A stretch of 64,000 bases of DNA from Chrysogorgia sp. JL179-B06 (lineage: Eukaryota > Cnidaria > Anthozoa > Scleralcyonacea > Chrysogorgiidae). The position numbers and the translations under genes are program-made. The notes below the pieces were generated by a model. It made no database searches and had not been told where the DNA came from. It worked only from the letters and a program-made list of their open reading frames with translations. The first letter of the stretch is position 1. The number at the start of each line of letters is the position of its first letter. The stretch is from assembly GCA_035772405.1 (NCBI GenBank), contig JAYKKM010000428.1, positions 7,594,001-7,658,000 on the forward strand, given 5' to 3'. Below, piece by piece: positions 36,350 through 46,772 of this stretch.

Positions 36350-38074
36350 ATGATGGATGAGTTCGAAAGAAAGTATCCTTACGCTGACAAGAATAGGTTT
36401 TTTCTTGATGTTGACGACAATATGCATAGACATATATTCTTCGTGACGAAAACTAATATTGGTGACATTAGTATAGACTCGAGTAGGTTCGAGAGTAACC
36501 CGGAGTATACTAAGTATCTAACTATAAACAAACCAGTGGAGACGTTAGACAAACCAGTGGACTTCGAGACGTTGATCAGACGTTATTATGGTGATAACTA
36601 TGACAAGGCGACTAAGAACTCGAGAGACGCTATCAAGAAGGCCAAGTTGGACTTCGTAAAAAAGTATCCTTACGCCACACTGACCAAGTTTTGTTTTGAG
36701 CCTATCCAAACACGACAAGGTGACGTGACAAGGGTCGATGTCTACTTCGTCAACAATGACATATTGTCGACTAATATTACCAACGCTATATTTAAAAATG
36801 ACAAGAGTATGTGGAAGTGGCTGCACAATAGCAAGTTCCCAACAATATGGCTCTCTGGTGGAACTATCCAACCACTATCAAAAGGTCGCAAGAACCATTG
36901 GGGACTTTGGGATGGCTATCCAACGGAAAACGTGTTGAACTATCTAGTGAACAACTTTAGAATCTTCGTTAGTCAGAAGAGCTACTTTCTCTCAAAGCTA
37001 CCAATCTTACAAATAGTCACGTCAAAGACAAAGTCAAAGTGGGACGACAACGAGAGCTACTATAGGGTTGTGTTTGCAACGTATTGTGCAAGTTTCTGTT
37101 GCGGAGTGTCGTTGCAACACTTGTCACCCTCACAAGAAGTCCACCCTGTTATCACAAGTGTGATGAGGTTCCATCTGTACTTTACTGTTAGAAGACTTCT
37201 AAGAAGGATGGAAGGTGGTGAGAGTATGAGATCGATAAGTAGAGAGTTTGACGCTGGAGAATTGTATGGTAAAACAGACAAGATCCCTAGAAAACATTAC
37301 TACCACGGTAAAGTTCTTGCTGATGGTACAACAGGCGAGGAGAGAGTCTTCACGATTAACGACGTTAAGAACGACTACAAACGATACGTTCCTCTGGTGT
37401 CGAACGGTCTCACCAACATTGGGCGACAGTATCTAAATCAGTCTATAGAGGCCTTCGTTTACTCTACACTTGGCGCACAAGCGAGGACGCGTGTGTCAGT
37501 CGTAGGTGGTTCTGCAGGCAGTCTAGAGACTCAACAAGAGTTTAGAAAGCTGGTGGAGGATAGCGTTATAAACTATGACGTGTCAACGTGGATTCTCAAC
37601 ATGAACAAGTCGATTAGAGACACTAACGTTGTCCAAAATCTAGCACTATCACCGTCTACATGGTTAATGCCAAGTAACGTGGTAATCCTCAAAAACAAAA
37701 TCGCCGGGTACAACAACCTGCTAAAGACTGCTTCACAGAGTATGAAGTTTGGAGTAAATAGTGGGCTAAACTACGCACCAACGATGGAGGTTAAGAAAGT
37801 TCACCAGGAAGGTGGAGAGCACCTGGAGACACTTGACAAACAACCAAAGGTGACGCATCGTCTGACAACACCAAACGTGGCACACCAGGAAGGTGGAGAG
37901 CACCTGGAGACACTTGACAAGCCACCAAAGGTGGCACATCGCATGGCAACACCAAATGCGACACACCGAGAATATCGTCTGGAGGTGACACGAGATAGCA
38001 ACGCGACAGAGTTGTGGCTAGTTCTAGGGGCTTCCGCTGTGTCTGGCTATTTAGTGAGCAAATATGTGTTATAG
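36350..38074 (+). CDS. P3 large C-terminally anchored protein
   Basis: 574 residues. Residues about 60-125 (RRYYGDNYDKATKNS, LTKFCFEPIQTRQGDV) differ sharply from P2, while the rest is nearly identical. It has two copies of the HQEGGEHLETLDK repeat against three in P2. The C-terminal membrane helix is about 552-571. Confidence 0.72.
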   Translation: MMDEFERKYPYADKNRFFLDVDDNMHRHIFFVTKTNIGDISIDSSRFESNPEYTKYLTINKPVETLDKPVDFETLIRRYYGDNYDKATKNSRDAIKKAKLDFVKKYPYATLTKFCFEPIQTRQGDVTRVDVYFVNNDILSTNITNAIFKNDKSMWKWLHNSKFPTIWLSGGTIQPLSKGRKNHWGLWDGYPTENVLNYLVNNFRIFVSQKSYFLSKLPILQIVTSKTKSKWDDNESYYRVVFATYCASFCCGVSLQHLSPSQEVHPVITSVMRFHLYFTVRRLLRRMEGGESMRSISREFDAGELYGKTDKIPRKHYYHGKVLADGTTGEERVFTINDVKNDYKRYVPLVSNGLTNIGRQYLNQSIEAFVYSTLGAQARTRVSVVGGSAGSLETQQEFRKLVEDSVINYDVSTWILNMNKSIRDTNVVQNLALSPSTWLMPSNVVILKNKIAGYNNLLKTASQSMKFGVNSGLNYAPTMEVKKVHQEGGEHLETLDKQPKVTHRLTTPNVAHQEGGEHLETLDKPPKVAHRMATPNATHREYRLEVTRDSNATELWLVLGASAVSGYLVSKYVL

Positions 38075-38078
38075 CATA

Positions 38079-39032
38079 ATGAGTCTAAGTTATGGATTTG
38101 AGGACAGAGACTACGAGAGCGACAAAATATTAAGAAGAGCGAAGAGACATCTAGACAATGACCCTAAACTAAGCGTGAGCGGTGGGAGGATGTCTGGAGA
38201 TATAGATATGGCGCTCAGGGCACTCAAAAACATAGCAGATCCAGTCGATGATTTGGACGCTATCAGTAAAAAAGTGTTGGAGTCCGTGTACTTATCACAA
38301 TACTTTAAAGTGCAGTCCTATAACGTTCTACTCGATTTTAACATCACAAAGCACACCGCGAACACGGACATGACGCAGTTTTACCACAGTGGGACAAATA
38401 AAGTGAGAGACATTGGAAACACACTAGTGCAAAGTGTTCAATCCTATGGTCCTATTATTGGTACTGACAGTGGTCATAGCTTCCTATCCCCTACAATAAC
38501 TCAATATCAACTAGAGGTTGGAATGCACTTTAACTGTCCACGTATGCAGTACTGTGACATATCCGTTTTCGTGGTATCGAGGTTAGCCAAGAGGGTGTCT
38601 ACAGCAGATTGGGAGGCGATTATCTCAAACGATGATGGTTCTTGGGACAAGTTCATCGGATATAAAGGTGGTACAACTGATAAGTTGTCGTTTGGTGGTG
38701 GCCTCCCAGCAAAGGAGTACACGTGTACAATACCAAATAGTATCGACACCACTAAGAGACACATGATATCAATACATTGGCAGATGGGTAACTCGCATGT
38801 TAGAGTCAACAACATAAGGTCGACAGATTCAGACTTCACAGCTAACTATAACGAGATAGGGTATCCCTATGGAACAATATTCGCAATACATCGACCAAAA
38901 TCGTTGCTCGCACCCTACGCGTACCCGTCTCTGATAGAGTTCTACGGTATGAAGATAGTCTCTGGCTACATGACGAACCGAGACGTGCTAGTAGTTGGTG
39001 GGAAGATGATGAATGAGTATAATATAAAGTAA
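38079..39032 (+). CDS. P3 fibre-like surface protein
   Basis: 317 residues from ATG 38079. The fibre motif is conserved. The region after it (about 85-130: TANTDMTQFYHSGTNKV) is more different from P2 than the flanks, as expected for a receptor-contact part, though no receptor is known. Confidence 0.6.
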   Translation: MSLSYGFEDRDYESDKILRRAKRHLDNDPKLSVSGGRMSGDIDMALRALKNIADPVDDLDAISKKVLESVYLSQYFKVQSYNVLLDFNITKHTANTDMTQFYHSGTNKVRDIGNTLVQSVQSYGPIIGTDSGHSFLSPTITQYQLEVGMHFNCPRMQYCDISVFVVSRLAKRVSTADWEAIISNDDGSWDKFIGYKGGTTDKLSFGGGLPAKEYTCTIPNSIDTTKRHMISIHWQMGNSHVRVNNIRSTDSDFTANYNEIGYPYGTIFAIHRPKSLLAPYAYPSLIEFYGMKIVSGYMTNRDVLVVGGKMMNEYNIK

Positions 39033-39037
39033 GATAT

Positions 39038-39610
39038 ATGAAGAAGAAGTCAGTTATTGTTTTCAATCACATATCAAAGGACATGTCAGAGGAGGAGACA
39101 CTAGAGCTCAAACGCTTGTACGCGTACTACCACAAGCTAGAAGCCTGTTACAAATGGAAATATATGAGGTTGAAGAAAATTAAACTATCGTTGAACATGA
39201 CTAGCATAGGGTTAACAACAGTAGGGATTGTAGCTGGATCGGTAACTGTTAACCCTATAATTATTGCTTGTATTAGTGGTCCTGGCGTGGTCATTCAAGG
39301 CTACTTGGCTAAATCCAATCTGACGAGTAGAGTGGAGCACTGTAAGTTCGCACACACTAGCTACAAAAAGATACTGACACAACTAAGATCGTATCTTAGA
39401 GGTCTTCCTTACAACGAGTCAATGTTCCTTTCAGACGTTAAAGTGTTGGACGATAATGTGACTGACTTATGCCCACCAATCAACGGAATGGTGAAAAGGT
39501 ACAATAAAGTATACGAGACACAAGGGGGGTCCGGTTCCGACCTCCCTCTAGACACAGGTCTACACATAAGAACCAAGGGTGTTTTCCGCATAAAAGACGA
39601 CGAAAACTGA
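39038..39610 (+). CDS. P3 membrane protein, 190 residues
   Basis: As in P2 but with an extended C terminus (GLHIRTKGVFRIKDDEN). The stop codon sits in the first bases of the hairpin at 39607. Whether the long or the short end is ancestral cannot be told. Confidence 0.68.
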   Translation: MKKKSVIVFNHISKDMSEEETLELKRLYAYYHKLEACYKWKYMRLKKIKLSLNMTSIGLTTVGIVAGSVTVNPIIIACISGPGVVIQGYLAKSNLTSRVEHCKFAHTSYKKILTQLRSYLRGLPYNESMFLSDVKVLDDNVTDLCPPINGMVKRYNKVYETQGGSGSDLPLDTGLHIRTKGVFRIKDDEN

Positions 39611-39631
39611 GGTCCCAAAGTGGGACCTCAG
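39607..39631. terminator. P3 hairpin at the end of the membrane gene
   Basis: 11-bp perfect arms (CTGAGGTCCCA) with a 3-base loop. It corresponds to 24984-25008 in P2, but the third pair is G-C instead of C-G. The second P2 hairpin is missing here. Confidence 0.5.
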
Positions 39632-39665
39632 AGTCACTTATAATATTACACACAGTGTATTATAT

Positions 39666-40472
39666 ATGACGAGCCTTGTCAAAAATTTCAGTTTTGAGAA
39701 CAATTCAGTCACGACTATTAAAGATGGAGACAACATATGGTTCCATGGAAAAGAAGTCGCTAAGGCACTAGGGTATAAAAACGCGAAGTGGGCTATCAGT
39801 GTACACGTTGACGATATATATAAGGTCAAACGAGATGTGTTTGAAGGGGGGCGCGAGTCACGCCCCCCTTTAAACTTGCAACCAAACATGATACTCGTGT
39901 CGGAGCCAGGAGTTTACTCTCTAGTCTTCTCGTCGAAACTTGAGTCAGCCAAGAAGTTTCAAAAATGGGTATTCACAGAAGTCCTACCGTCTATTAGAAA
40001 GACGGGTCAGTACACACAATGCAACCAGTTATCAATAATGAACGAGACAGACTTGCATTATAATATAGTTAAATATATTAGAGAGTATCATCCAACAATA
40101 GTCATCCCAGGGTTGGGAGAGTACCAAGACACATCTACTAAAAGAATAGATGGATGGAAGAAGGGTTACAGTAGCGGACAACCAGATTTGATAGTTCCGC
40201 AACTACATAATAGATACAATGGTTTTGCTATAGAGCTCAAAACACCGAAAGGTAATGGGGTTATTAGGAATAACCAGATGAGGGTATTAAGAAGACTAAG
40301 ATCACAAGGGTACAACACATTATTATCCTCAGACCAACATGAGATAATACATTTCATAGAGACATATATGAGAGACTCCAGGGCTCTGTGTGAGTATTGT
40401 AATAGAAGATTTAGGAGTGAAACCACACTGTCTAATCACCAAAGATACTTTCATAGAATACTCTATCTGTGA
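39666..40472 (+). CDS. P3 BRO-N / nuclease / zinc-finger protein
   Basis: 268 residues, collinear with P2. Nuclease residues PD, E and K are kept (AIELKTPK instead of AIEFKTPK) and the finger is complete. The palindrome inside BRO-N is kept at 39844-39870 with a compensated base pair. Confidence 0.78.
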   Translation: MTSLVKNFSFENNSVTTIKDGDNIWFHGKEVAKALGYKNAKWAISVHVDDIYKVKRDVFEGGRESRPPLNLQPNMILVSEPGVYSLVFSSKLESAKKFQKWVFTEVLPSIRKTGQYTQCNQLSIMNETDLHYNIVKYIREYHPTIVIPGLGEYQDTSTKRIDGWKKGYSSGQPDLIVPQLHNRYNGFAIELKTPKGNGVIRNNQMRVLRRLRSQGYNTLLSSDQHEIIHFIETYMRDSRALCEYCNRRFRSETTLSNHQRYFHRILYL

Positions 40473-40535
40473 GACGACCTGTTAGACGACCTGTTAGATG
40501 ATCTGTGAGATGACTGTGAGACGGTCTGTGACGAG
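40468..40535 (+). promoter_or_regulatory. P3 CTGTGAG repeat cluster
   Basis: Six related words (CTGTGAG three times, CTGTTAG twice, CTGTGAC once) stand at 12-15-bp steps between the BRO-like stop and the next leader. There is one or more extra unit compared with P2. Confidence 0.55.
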
Positions 40536-40553
40536 ATATCACGTATGGTATAG

Positions 40554-40853
40554 ATGACTGACAACGAGTCCGTACCTATTATAACGTCGACAACAAAGGT
40601 CAAAGACCCCAAGAGAGTAGAGGCAGGAAAACGCTTGGCTGCTATATCTAAAGCTGCGAAAGAGAGGAAGATGAGAGAGAGAGTGGTAAGTGAGGACGAT
40701 AGTTTTAATTACGGATACATCATAGGTACTATTGGAGTGGTAATAGCCGCTGGCTCGCTGTATTACACGATTAGTCAAGACAAACAAGTAGTAACCGAAG
40801 AGCCTAAGACCGTTGTTATAAAACCGTCACGTAAACTCGACAGCCTCGATTAA
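40554..40853 (+). CDS. P3 single-pass membrane protein (99 residues)
   Basis: Differs from P2 by only a few residues (for example VVSEDDS). All landmarks of the 25966 gene are present. Confidence 0.75.
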   Translation: MTDNESVPIITSTTKVKDPKRVEAGKRLAAISKAAKERKMRERVVSEDDSFNYGYIIGTIGVVIAAGSLYYTISQDKQVVTEEPKTVVIKPSRKLDSLD

Positions 40854-40870
40854 AACATATCGTATAATAT

Positions 40871-41104
40871 ATGGCATCAATAGACAGAAAAGAACTGATG
40901 AACGAGCTATACGACGCAGCCCTTGTGACTGCTGGAGCCGTAGCCGTATCCATGGCATCGAAGAAAGTACTAAAAGAACCGTTAGGCACTCCTGAATCAG
41001 TGAAGGGCACCCTCAAGTTAGCGACTGCTGTAGGCGTTTCAACGCTACTCGTTAAGTGGGCGCAGAGCAAGAAATACTTACCTATTGACCCGTTCTCAAA
41101 ATAA
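40871..41104 (+). CDS. P3 small hydrophobic protein (77 residues)
   Basis: One residue differs from the P2 copy (LLVKW for LFVKW). Leader CGTATAATAT. Confidence 0.72.
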   Translation: MASIDRKELMNELYDAALVTAGAVAVSMASKKVLKEPLGTPESVKGTLKLATAVGVSTLLVKWAQSKKYLPIDPFSK

Positions 41105-41120
41105 CACGGCGTAATATATA

Positions 41121-41537
41121 ATGGCTAGTGCGGTAGCAGGTGGGTTGTTCAACGCCATAGCATTCGCAGGAGCTGGGTTTCTATTCAGCAAGCTAAACCA
41201 CACCGGCTACGAGACAGAGATAAAGAGACACAACAAAGCATTGGAGAGTCTTGCGAGAGCGAAAGAAAAGTTCTACGAGAACAAGATTCGTCAGAGAGAC
41301 AAAGTTCAGGAACTAAGACAACAGTTGTCAGATGCTAATGCAGACATAAACGACACGAACCACGCTCTGGATCAACTAAGACAAGTACTGACGATACAGT
41401 ATGATGGGAAGACATTTAGTAAAGAGCCTGAGTTATCAGACTATTATAAACCCTCTGACGAGATGAGAGAATATCAAACGATATTCGTCGGAGCTGTCGG
41501 GTTACCCGTTGGGTACTTGGTGTACAGAGTGATCTAA
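41121..41537 (+). CDS. P3 membrane/coiled-coil protein (138 residues)
   Basis: Collinear with P2; small changes in the hydrophobic ends (AVAGG, VGLPVGYLVYRVI). Confidence 0.75.
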   Translation: MASAVAGGLFNAIAFAGAGFLFSKLNHTGYETEIKRHNKALESLARAKEKFYENKIRQRDKVQELRQQLSDANADINDTNHALDQLRQVLTIQYDGKTFSKEPELSDYYKPSDEMREYQTIFVGAVGLPVGYLVYRVI

Positions 41538-41565
41538 ACGTAACTATACATGTAGCACTATAGTC

Positions 41566-41841
41566 ATGAGTGCTAGAACTTTGAAGGAGATAGCGATGGA
41601 AGCAGACGAGAAGCTTAAACATGACGCACTGGAGACAAATACACATAACGTATTGGAGATACTTTTCGAGAACCAGAAGAAACACAACGAAGCGTTGATG
41701 GTACTCTGTAAGAACCTTATTATCCAGGTAAACGAGACCAAAGAGTTGAGACTACTATTGTCAGACACTCGAGATCGATTAAGACAGATCATGACGACAC
41801 AGCACAATGGGAAGACATTCAGTAGAGATTACGCACTCTAG
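41566..41841 (+). CDS. P3 short coiled-coil protein (91 residues)
   Basis: It shares only its first residues (LKEIAMEAD) and general pattern with the P2 61-residue frame. The C-terminal part LLLSDTRDRLRQIMTTQHNG echoes the preceding gene, suggesting a diverged partial duplicate. Leader ACTATAGTC before ATG. Confidence 0.55.
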   Translation: MSARTLKEIAMEADEKLKHDALETNTHNVLEILFENQKKHNEALMVLCKNLIIQVNETKELRLLLSDTRDRLRQIMTTQHNGKTFSRDYAL

Positions 41842-41898
41842 AGCGACACTTAAGTTACCACACCATAGCCTAAAGATACATATAGTATAGTAACTTAG

Positions 41899-42522
41899 AT
41901 GGTTGACGAACGCACAATGAGAATGTTCTACGCTGGGTATACGTTGGACGAGATTGAGACGTCAAAAAAGTGGAGTGGTACTACATTAGGGTACACATTG
42001 GACGAGATCAAGAACGGAAGTAGGGACGCAAAACCAAAAAAGTGGAACGACACCACATACTGTTACAAGTGTAGTAACCACAGAACCCAAATCGAAGATG
42101 GTGTATTTAGTTGTAACAAGTGTGGAGAGACTACCTACGGAAGTGTGAGAAACTTCGTACCTAACATTTGGATGTACAAGAAATCGGCTCATAGTTACAG
42201 TAAGTGGTTAGATAGAATGTTGACTGGACTAGTTAACGAGAGTGACATACCAACAGTTGTCAGTGATTTTATAGAGATAGTATGGTCTCTTAAAAGAAAC
42301 AAACTGATTGTTAAGAACATATCGAAATATATTTTCTATGTCATAAGAATATGCTCTAGAAGAGGTATAGAGTTGAGAGGTAGTCTTAACGACCTCAAAC
42401 CTGGTAAGGTCAAGGTGCGATTCGAGTATAACCTGTATAACGTAGTATACAAGGATCTAGGTTGGGATGGGAGAGGAGATCCGTACTACAACGAGTGGAT
42501 CAGAAAAGGTCTAGAGAAATAA
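41899..42522 (+). CDS. P3 VLTF3-like zinc-ribbon protein
   Basis: 207 residues with the same duplicated GYTLDEI segment and four ribbon cysteines (YKCSN and CNKCGE). The frame is fully open. Confidence 0.5.
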   Translation: MVDERTMRMFYAGYTLDEIETSKKWSGTTLGYTLDEIKNGSRDAKPKKWNDTTYCYKCSNHRTQIEDGVFSCNKCGETTYGSVRNFVPNIWMYKKSAHSYSKWLDRMLTGLVNESDIPTVVSDFIEIVWSLKRNKLIVKNISKYIFYVIRICSRRGIELRGSLNDLKPGKVKVRFEYNLYNVVYKDLGWDGRGDPYYNEWIRKGLEK

Positions 42523-42540
42523 AACATATAGTATATTATA

Positions 42541-42720
42541 ATGGGAAGACCTAGAATTTACCAAACCAAAGAAGAAGCTTTAAGAGCAGCAAGAGCGCAA
42601 ACTAAAGTGTGGATGAACACTCACAAATGGGTGTGCGAGACATGTGATAGGCCATACCATGTGACCTCTAAATATAAACACCTAAAGACCAAAAAGCATT
42701 TGAGAAGTTTGGAAGCGTGA
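42541..42720 (+). CDS. P3 AT-hook/zinc-finger microprotein (59 residues)
   Basis: Differs from P2 by one residue (KWVCETC). Leader ATAGTATATTATA directly before ATG. Confidence 0.65.
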   Translation: MGRPRIYQTKEEALRAARAQTKVWMNTHKWVCETCDRPYHVTSKYKHLKTKKHLRSLEA

Positions 42721-42824
42721 TTACGTTGTACTAGTATAGTAAATTGTAAAACGACTCTTTTTAGGTAAGGGTCTAAAGAAATAAAACACATCCTATAGTA
42801 TATAGACATAACACGCCGAGTGGG

Positions 42825-45800
42825 ATGGAAAAAACGACACGTCCTAAAAATGACCTAGAGACTAGTCGACATAACGTGTCAAGTATGATGGAAAAAACGA
42901 CACGTCCTAAAAACGACACCTCCACGGTAAAGACCAAGAGTGGTCTTCACCGACAACAAAGTAACACTGGACAAAATCTAACATCACTTTTAGACACACC
43001 AACACCACAACCAACAAAACGTCTACTAAAACCAACACCACACAAACGCAGAACGAGGCCAACACCACCACCACGACCAAATCGCCCACAACTTGGGTAC
43101 AGACAAAAACTAAACGAGTGGTATGATTGGCTAGTCGAACACACACCAGAGTCAATACGAAAGCCAGTCTCTCAAGCCTACAACATGGCGAAAGACAAAA
43201 TCACTAGCCTATACAAAAAAGCAGCGCAAGAACGTCCTACAAGAGCGCCACCACAAGTACCGACAGATGTCGAACCTTTCTCGCCACCAGCACACATTGA
43301 TAGGAACACGCTCCCTACAGTCACACAAGGGCGAGTAGCACTAAAAGGATACACTAGATCGTACAACGTTGAAGTGATATACAGTAAGGATCCACTATCA
43401 CAACTCAACAAAACTAGAGTAGCTGTGGTTCTAACTCTAAGGAAAGACCTAAGACAACTAAGAGGTATAAAACACAACGAGACACTAAAAGTGACTCTAG
43501 AGAAACAATTAGATGGAGATAGAACGACGTTTAAAACCGCGTTCTTCAATAGTGTCACTAAAACAGTAGTTAGTAGTAACGGCATATACGAAACCACAGA
43601 ACAGTCAAGCGAAGAGATAGTAAATCGTATAGCTGTATGGCTATCAGAAGGGTCTGGGTGGACTATACACAATATAGACGACCACTACATAAACGTAGTA
43701 GTGTACAAACCTCTAAAAGGATCCAGCTACATCGAACTACCGTCGGAATTGAGGAACTCATTGAAGGGTCTAATCAACATAAAGAACAATGACGACAAGT
43801 GTTTCATGTGGTGTCACATACTACACAAGAACCCAGTACTCGAGCACCCAGAGAGAGTGTCAAAACATAAGAAAAACACTAACACTGTGGACTACAAGGG
43901 AGTAGACTTCCCAGTGTCAGCGAGACAATACAACAAAATAGAAAAACTGAACAAAATAAACATAAACGTGTTTAGGTATGAGGACAAGCAGCCATACCCC
44001 ATCTACATCTCTAAGAAGAAAAACGAGGACTGTATGGATCTACTGCTAATAACAGAAGACGAGAAACACCACTACGTGTACATTAAGGACTTCAATAGGT
44101 TTATGTACAATCAGTCAAAACATGAGCACAAAAAGAACTTCTGTAGGTACTGTCTCCAATGTTTCAGCACAGTAGACATACTAAAGAACCACATAGAGAA
44201 TTGCATAGTGATTAACGGAAAGCAGGCAATCAAGATGCCAGAAAAAGGAGACAACGTCCTAAAGTACAAAAACTTTCACAAACAACTAGAGGTACCATTC
44301 GTAATATACGCTGACTTCGAGGCTATTACGGAGAAAATCGACACAGCAACGCCCTCTAAAGACAAGTCGTACACTAACGCGTACCAGAAACACACAGACT
44401 GCGGGTACGGGTACAAGGTAGTCTGCTGCTACGACAACAAGCACAGCAAGCCTGTAGAGACGTACCGCGGTAAGGGCGCAGTCAGAAGATTTATGAATAA
44501 AATGCTGCAAGAAGTCGAGTACTGTAAAAAGACAAAGAAGGAACACTTCAACAAGGATATGGTCATGACTTCCGCTGACAAGACTAACTTTAAGAAGGCT
44601 ACCAGATGCCACATCTGTGACAAGGAGTACGCAAGTGAAGACGTAAAAGTTAGAGACCATTGCCATGTCACTGGTAAATACAGAGGCTCGGCACACAACC
44701 TGTGCAACAGGAACTACAGACTGACTGACAAGATACCTGTCATCTTTCACAACCTAAGGGGTTACGACAGTCACTTCATCATGCAGGAGATTAGTGGGCT
44801 AGGGTTGAGAATCGACGTCATACCCAACAATATGGAGAAGTACATGGCCTTCATGTTAGGTAAACATCTAGTGTTTATAGATAGTTTCCAATTCATGAGC
44901 TCTAGTCTAGACAGTCTAGTTAGTAACCTACCAAAAGACTGTTTCAAGTACACGTCTGAGGCGTACACTGAAGGGTTAGAGTTAGTGTCACGTAAAGGCG
45001 TGTACCCATATGACCATATGGATAGCTTCACTAGATTTGACGAGACTGAGTTACCTCCTCAAGAAGCGTTCTACAGCATTCTAAATGATGAGCACGTGTC
45101 AGATGCAGACTACAAGCACGCGCAAAACGTATGGAAAACGTTCAACATTAGGAACATGGGTGAGTACCATGACCTGTACCTCAAGACTGATGTGCTACTA
45201 TTGTCTGACGTGTTCGAGAACTTTAGAAGAATGTGTAAACAGTACTACCAATTAGATCCTTGTCATTACTTCACATCACCTGGACTATCGTGGGACGCTG
45301 CTCTAAAGATGACAGGAGCGAGACTAGAGCTGATGACTGATATTGACATGTTTCAGTTTATTGAGAAAGGAATGCGAGGTGGTGTCTCCTGCATCACGCA
45401 TAGACATGGCAAGGCTAATAATAAATATATGAAGGACTATGATAGTAGCAAGCCTTCAAAATACATAACATACCTAGACGCAAACAACCTTTATGGTTGG
45501 GCTATGAGCCAGTACCTGCCAACCGGAGGGTTTAAGTGGGTCAAAGAATTTGACATCAACAGTCTCAACAAATACAGTGACGACTCAGACAAGGGGCTGA
45601 TACTTGAGGTTGACCTTAAGTATCCAGAGGGACTGCACGACCCTCACAACGACTACCCCTTAGCCCCTGAGAAGATGAGAGTGAGTAGAGACATGCTGTC
45701 ACCATATTGTAAGAAGATAGCAGACAAATTCGGAGTATCTACAGGTGAGGTGACTAAGCTGGTGCCCAACCTACGCGACAAATCGAAGTACGTAGTTCAC

Positions 45801-46772
45801 TACCGAAACCTGCAACTATACATGTCATTGGGTATGACAGTCAGCAAGGTTCATAGGGTGTTACATTTTAATCAGTCTCCATGGCTGAAGAAATACGTCG
45901 ACTTCAACACAGTCAAGAGAACGGCAGCTAAGAATGACTTTGAGAAGGACTTCTTCAAGCTGATGAACAACTCAGTCTTTGGGAAGACCATGGAAAATCT
46001 GAGGAAGAGGGTGTGCGTCAAGCTGATGTTTAACAGTGAGCAACTAGTAAAGTTAGTATCAAAGGCAACGATCGTGAGTTGGAAAATATTTAACGAAAAT
46101 CTGGTGGCAATACACAAGATCAAAGAGACGCTAACGCTTAATAGACCAGCTTACGTGGGAATGTGTATACTCGACCTATCGAAGACACTAATGTACGACT
46201 TTCACTACAACCACATAAAGAAGAAACACAATGCTAAGCTACTATTCACAGACACTGATAGTCTCATGTATGAGATCAAGACGAAGGACGTGTACAAGGA
46301 CATGTTCGAAAGCAAAGAATTATTTGACTTTAGTGGTTATGACAAGACGTCACCATACTTCAACTCCGTGAATAAGAAAGTGATTGGTAAGATGAAAGAC
46401 GAGACATCAGGAGTCCCAATAGTTGAGTTCGTTGGATTGAGGGCGAAAATGTACAGCTACATTAAGGAAACAGGAGACGGCGGCAAGACCGCAAAAGGGG
46501 TGAAGAAAAGTGTCATTAGAAAGAACATAAGACATGACGACTACAAAGACACCCTAGCAAGTAGAAAACAAATGTCTCACACAATGAAAACCATAAGAAG
46601 TATAAATCACCAATTAGGAAGCTATGAGATTAATAAAATATCACTGAGTTGTTTCGACGACAAGAGACACATTTCAGAAGACGGAATATCTAGCTACGCC
46701 TATGGACACTACAAAATAAAAAAAAATAAAAAAATACCCAAAACAATATGTTATAAAAAATCGAATCAATAA
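42825..46772 (+). CDS. P3 protein-primed-type family B DNA polymerase
   Basis: 1315 residues, intact. Approximate positions: duplicated MEKTTRPKND start (1 and 22), Pro/Arg-rich linker (60-95), polymerase N-terminal domain (170-430), CRYCLQCF finger (about 443), Exo I IYADFEAI (490), endonuclease VII-like CHIC...RDHCHVTGKYRG (590-620), Exo II FHNLRGYDSH (640), Exo III YLKTDVLLL (785), motif A LDANNLYGWAM (884), motif B NNSVFGKTM (1047), motif C TDTDS (1142). The last 15 residues are low-complexity Lys-rich because an A-run differs from P2, which stops earlier. The leader has CTATAGTATATAG about 20 bp upstream. It would replicate the element from its termini. Confidence 0.95.
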   Translation: MEKTTRPKNDLETSRHNVSSMMEKTTRPKNDTSTVKTKSGLHRQQSNTGQNLTSLLDTPTPQPTKRLLKPTPHKRRTRPTPPPRPNRPQLGYRQKLNEWYDWLVEHTPESIRKPVSQAYNMAKDKITSLYKKAAQERPTRAPPQVPTDVEPFSPPAHIDRNTLPTVTQGRVALKGYTRSYNVEVIYSKDPLSQLNKTRVAVVLTLRKDLRQLRGIKHNETLKVTLEKQLDGDRTTFKTAFFNSVTKTVVSSNGIYETTEQSSEEIVNRIAVWLSEGSGWTIHNIDDHYINVVVYKPLKGSSYIELPSELRNSLKGLINIKNNDDKCFMWCHILHKNPVLEHPERVSKHKKNTNTVDYKGVDFPVSARQYNKIEKLNKININVFRYEDKQPYPIYISKKKNEDCMDLLLITEDEKHHYVYIKDFNRFMYNQSKHEHKKNFCRYCLQCFSTVDILKNHIENCIVINGKQAIKMPEKGDNVLKYKNFHKQLEVPFVIYADFEAITEKIDTATPSKDKSYTNAYQKHTDCGYGYKVVCCYDNKHSKPVETYRGKGAVRRFMNKMLQEVEYCKKTKKEHFNKDMVMTSADKTNFKKATRCHICDKEYASEDVKVRDHCHVTGKYRGSAHNLCNRNYRLTDKIPVIFHNLRGYDSHFIMQEISGLGLRIDVIPNNMEKYMAFMLGKHLVFIDSFQFMSSSLDSLVSNLPKDCFKYTSEAYTEGLELVSRKGVYPYDHMDSFTRFDETELPPQEAFYSILNDEHVSDADYKHAQNVWKTFNIRNMGEYHDLYLKTDVLLLSDVFENFRRMCKQYYQLDPCHYFTSPGLSWDAALKMTGARLELMTDIDMFQFIEKGMRGGVSCITHRHGKANNKYMKDYDSSKPSKYITYLDANNLYGWAMSQYLPTGGFKWVKEFDINSLNKYSDDSDKGLILEVDLKYPEGLHDPHNDYPLAPEKMRVSRDMLSPYCKKIADKFGVSTGEVTKLVPNLRDKSKYVVHYRNLQLYMSLGMTVSKVHRVLHFNQSPWLKKYVDFNTVKRTAAKNDFEKDFFKLMNNSVFGKTMENLRKRVCVKLMFNSEQLVKLVSKATIVSWKIFNENLVAIHKIKETLTLNRPAYVGMCILDLSKTLMYDFHYNHIKKKHNAKLLFTDTDSLMYEIKTKDVYKDMFESKELFDFSGYDKTSPYFNSVNKKVIGKMKDETSGVPIVEFVGLRAKMYSYIKETGDGGKTAKGVKKSVIRKNIRHDDYKDTLASRKQMSHTMKTIRSINHQLGSYEINKISLSCFDDKRHISEDGISSYAYGHYKIKKNKKIPKTICYKKSNQ

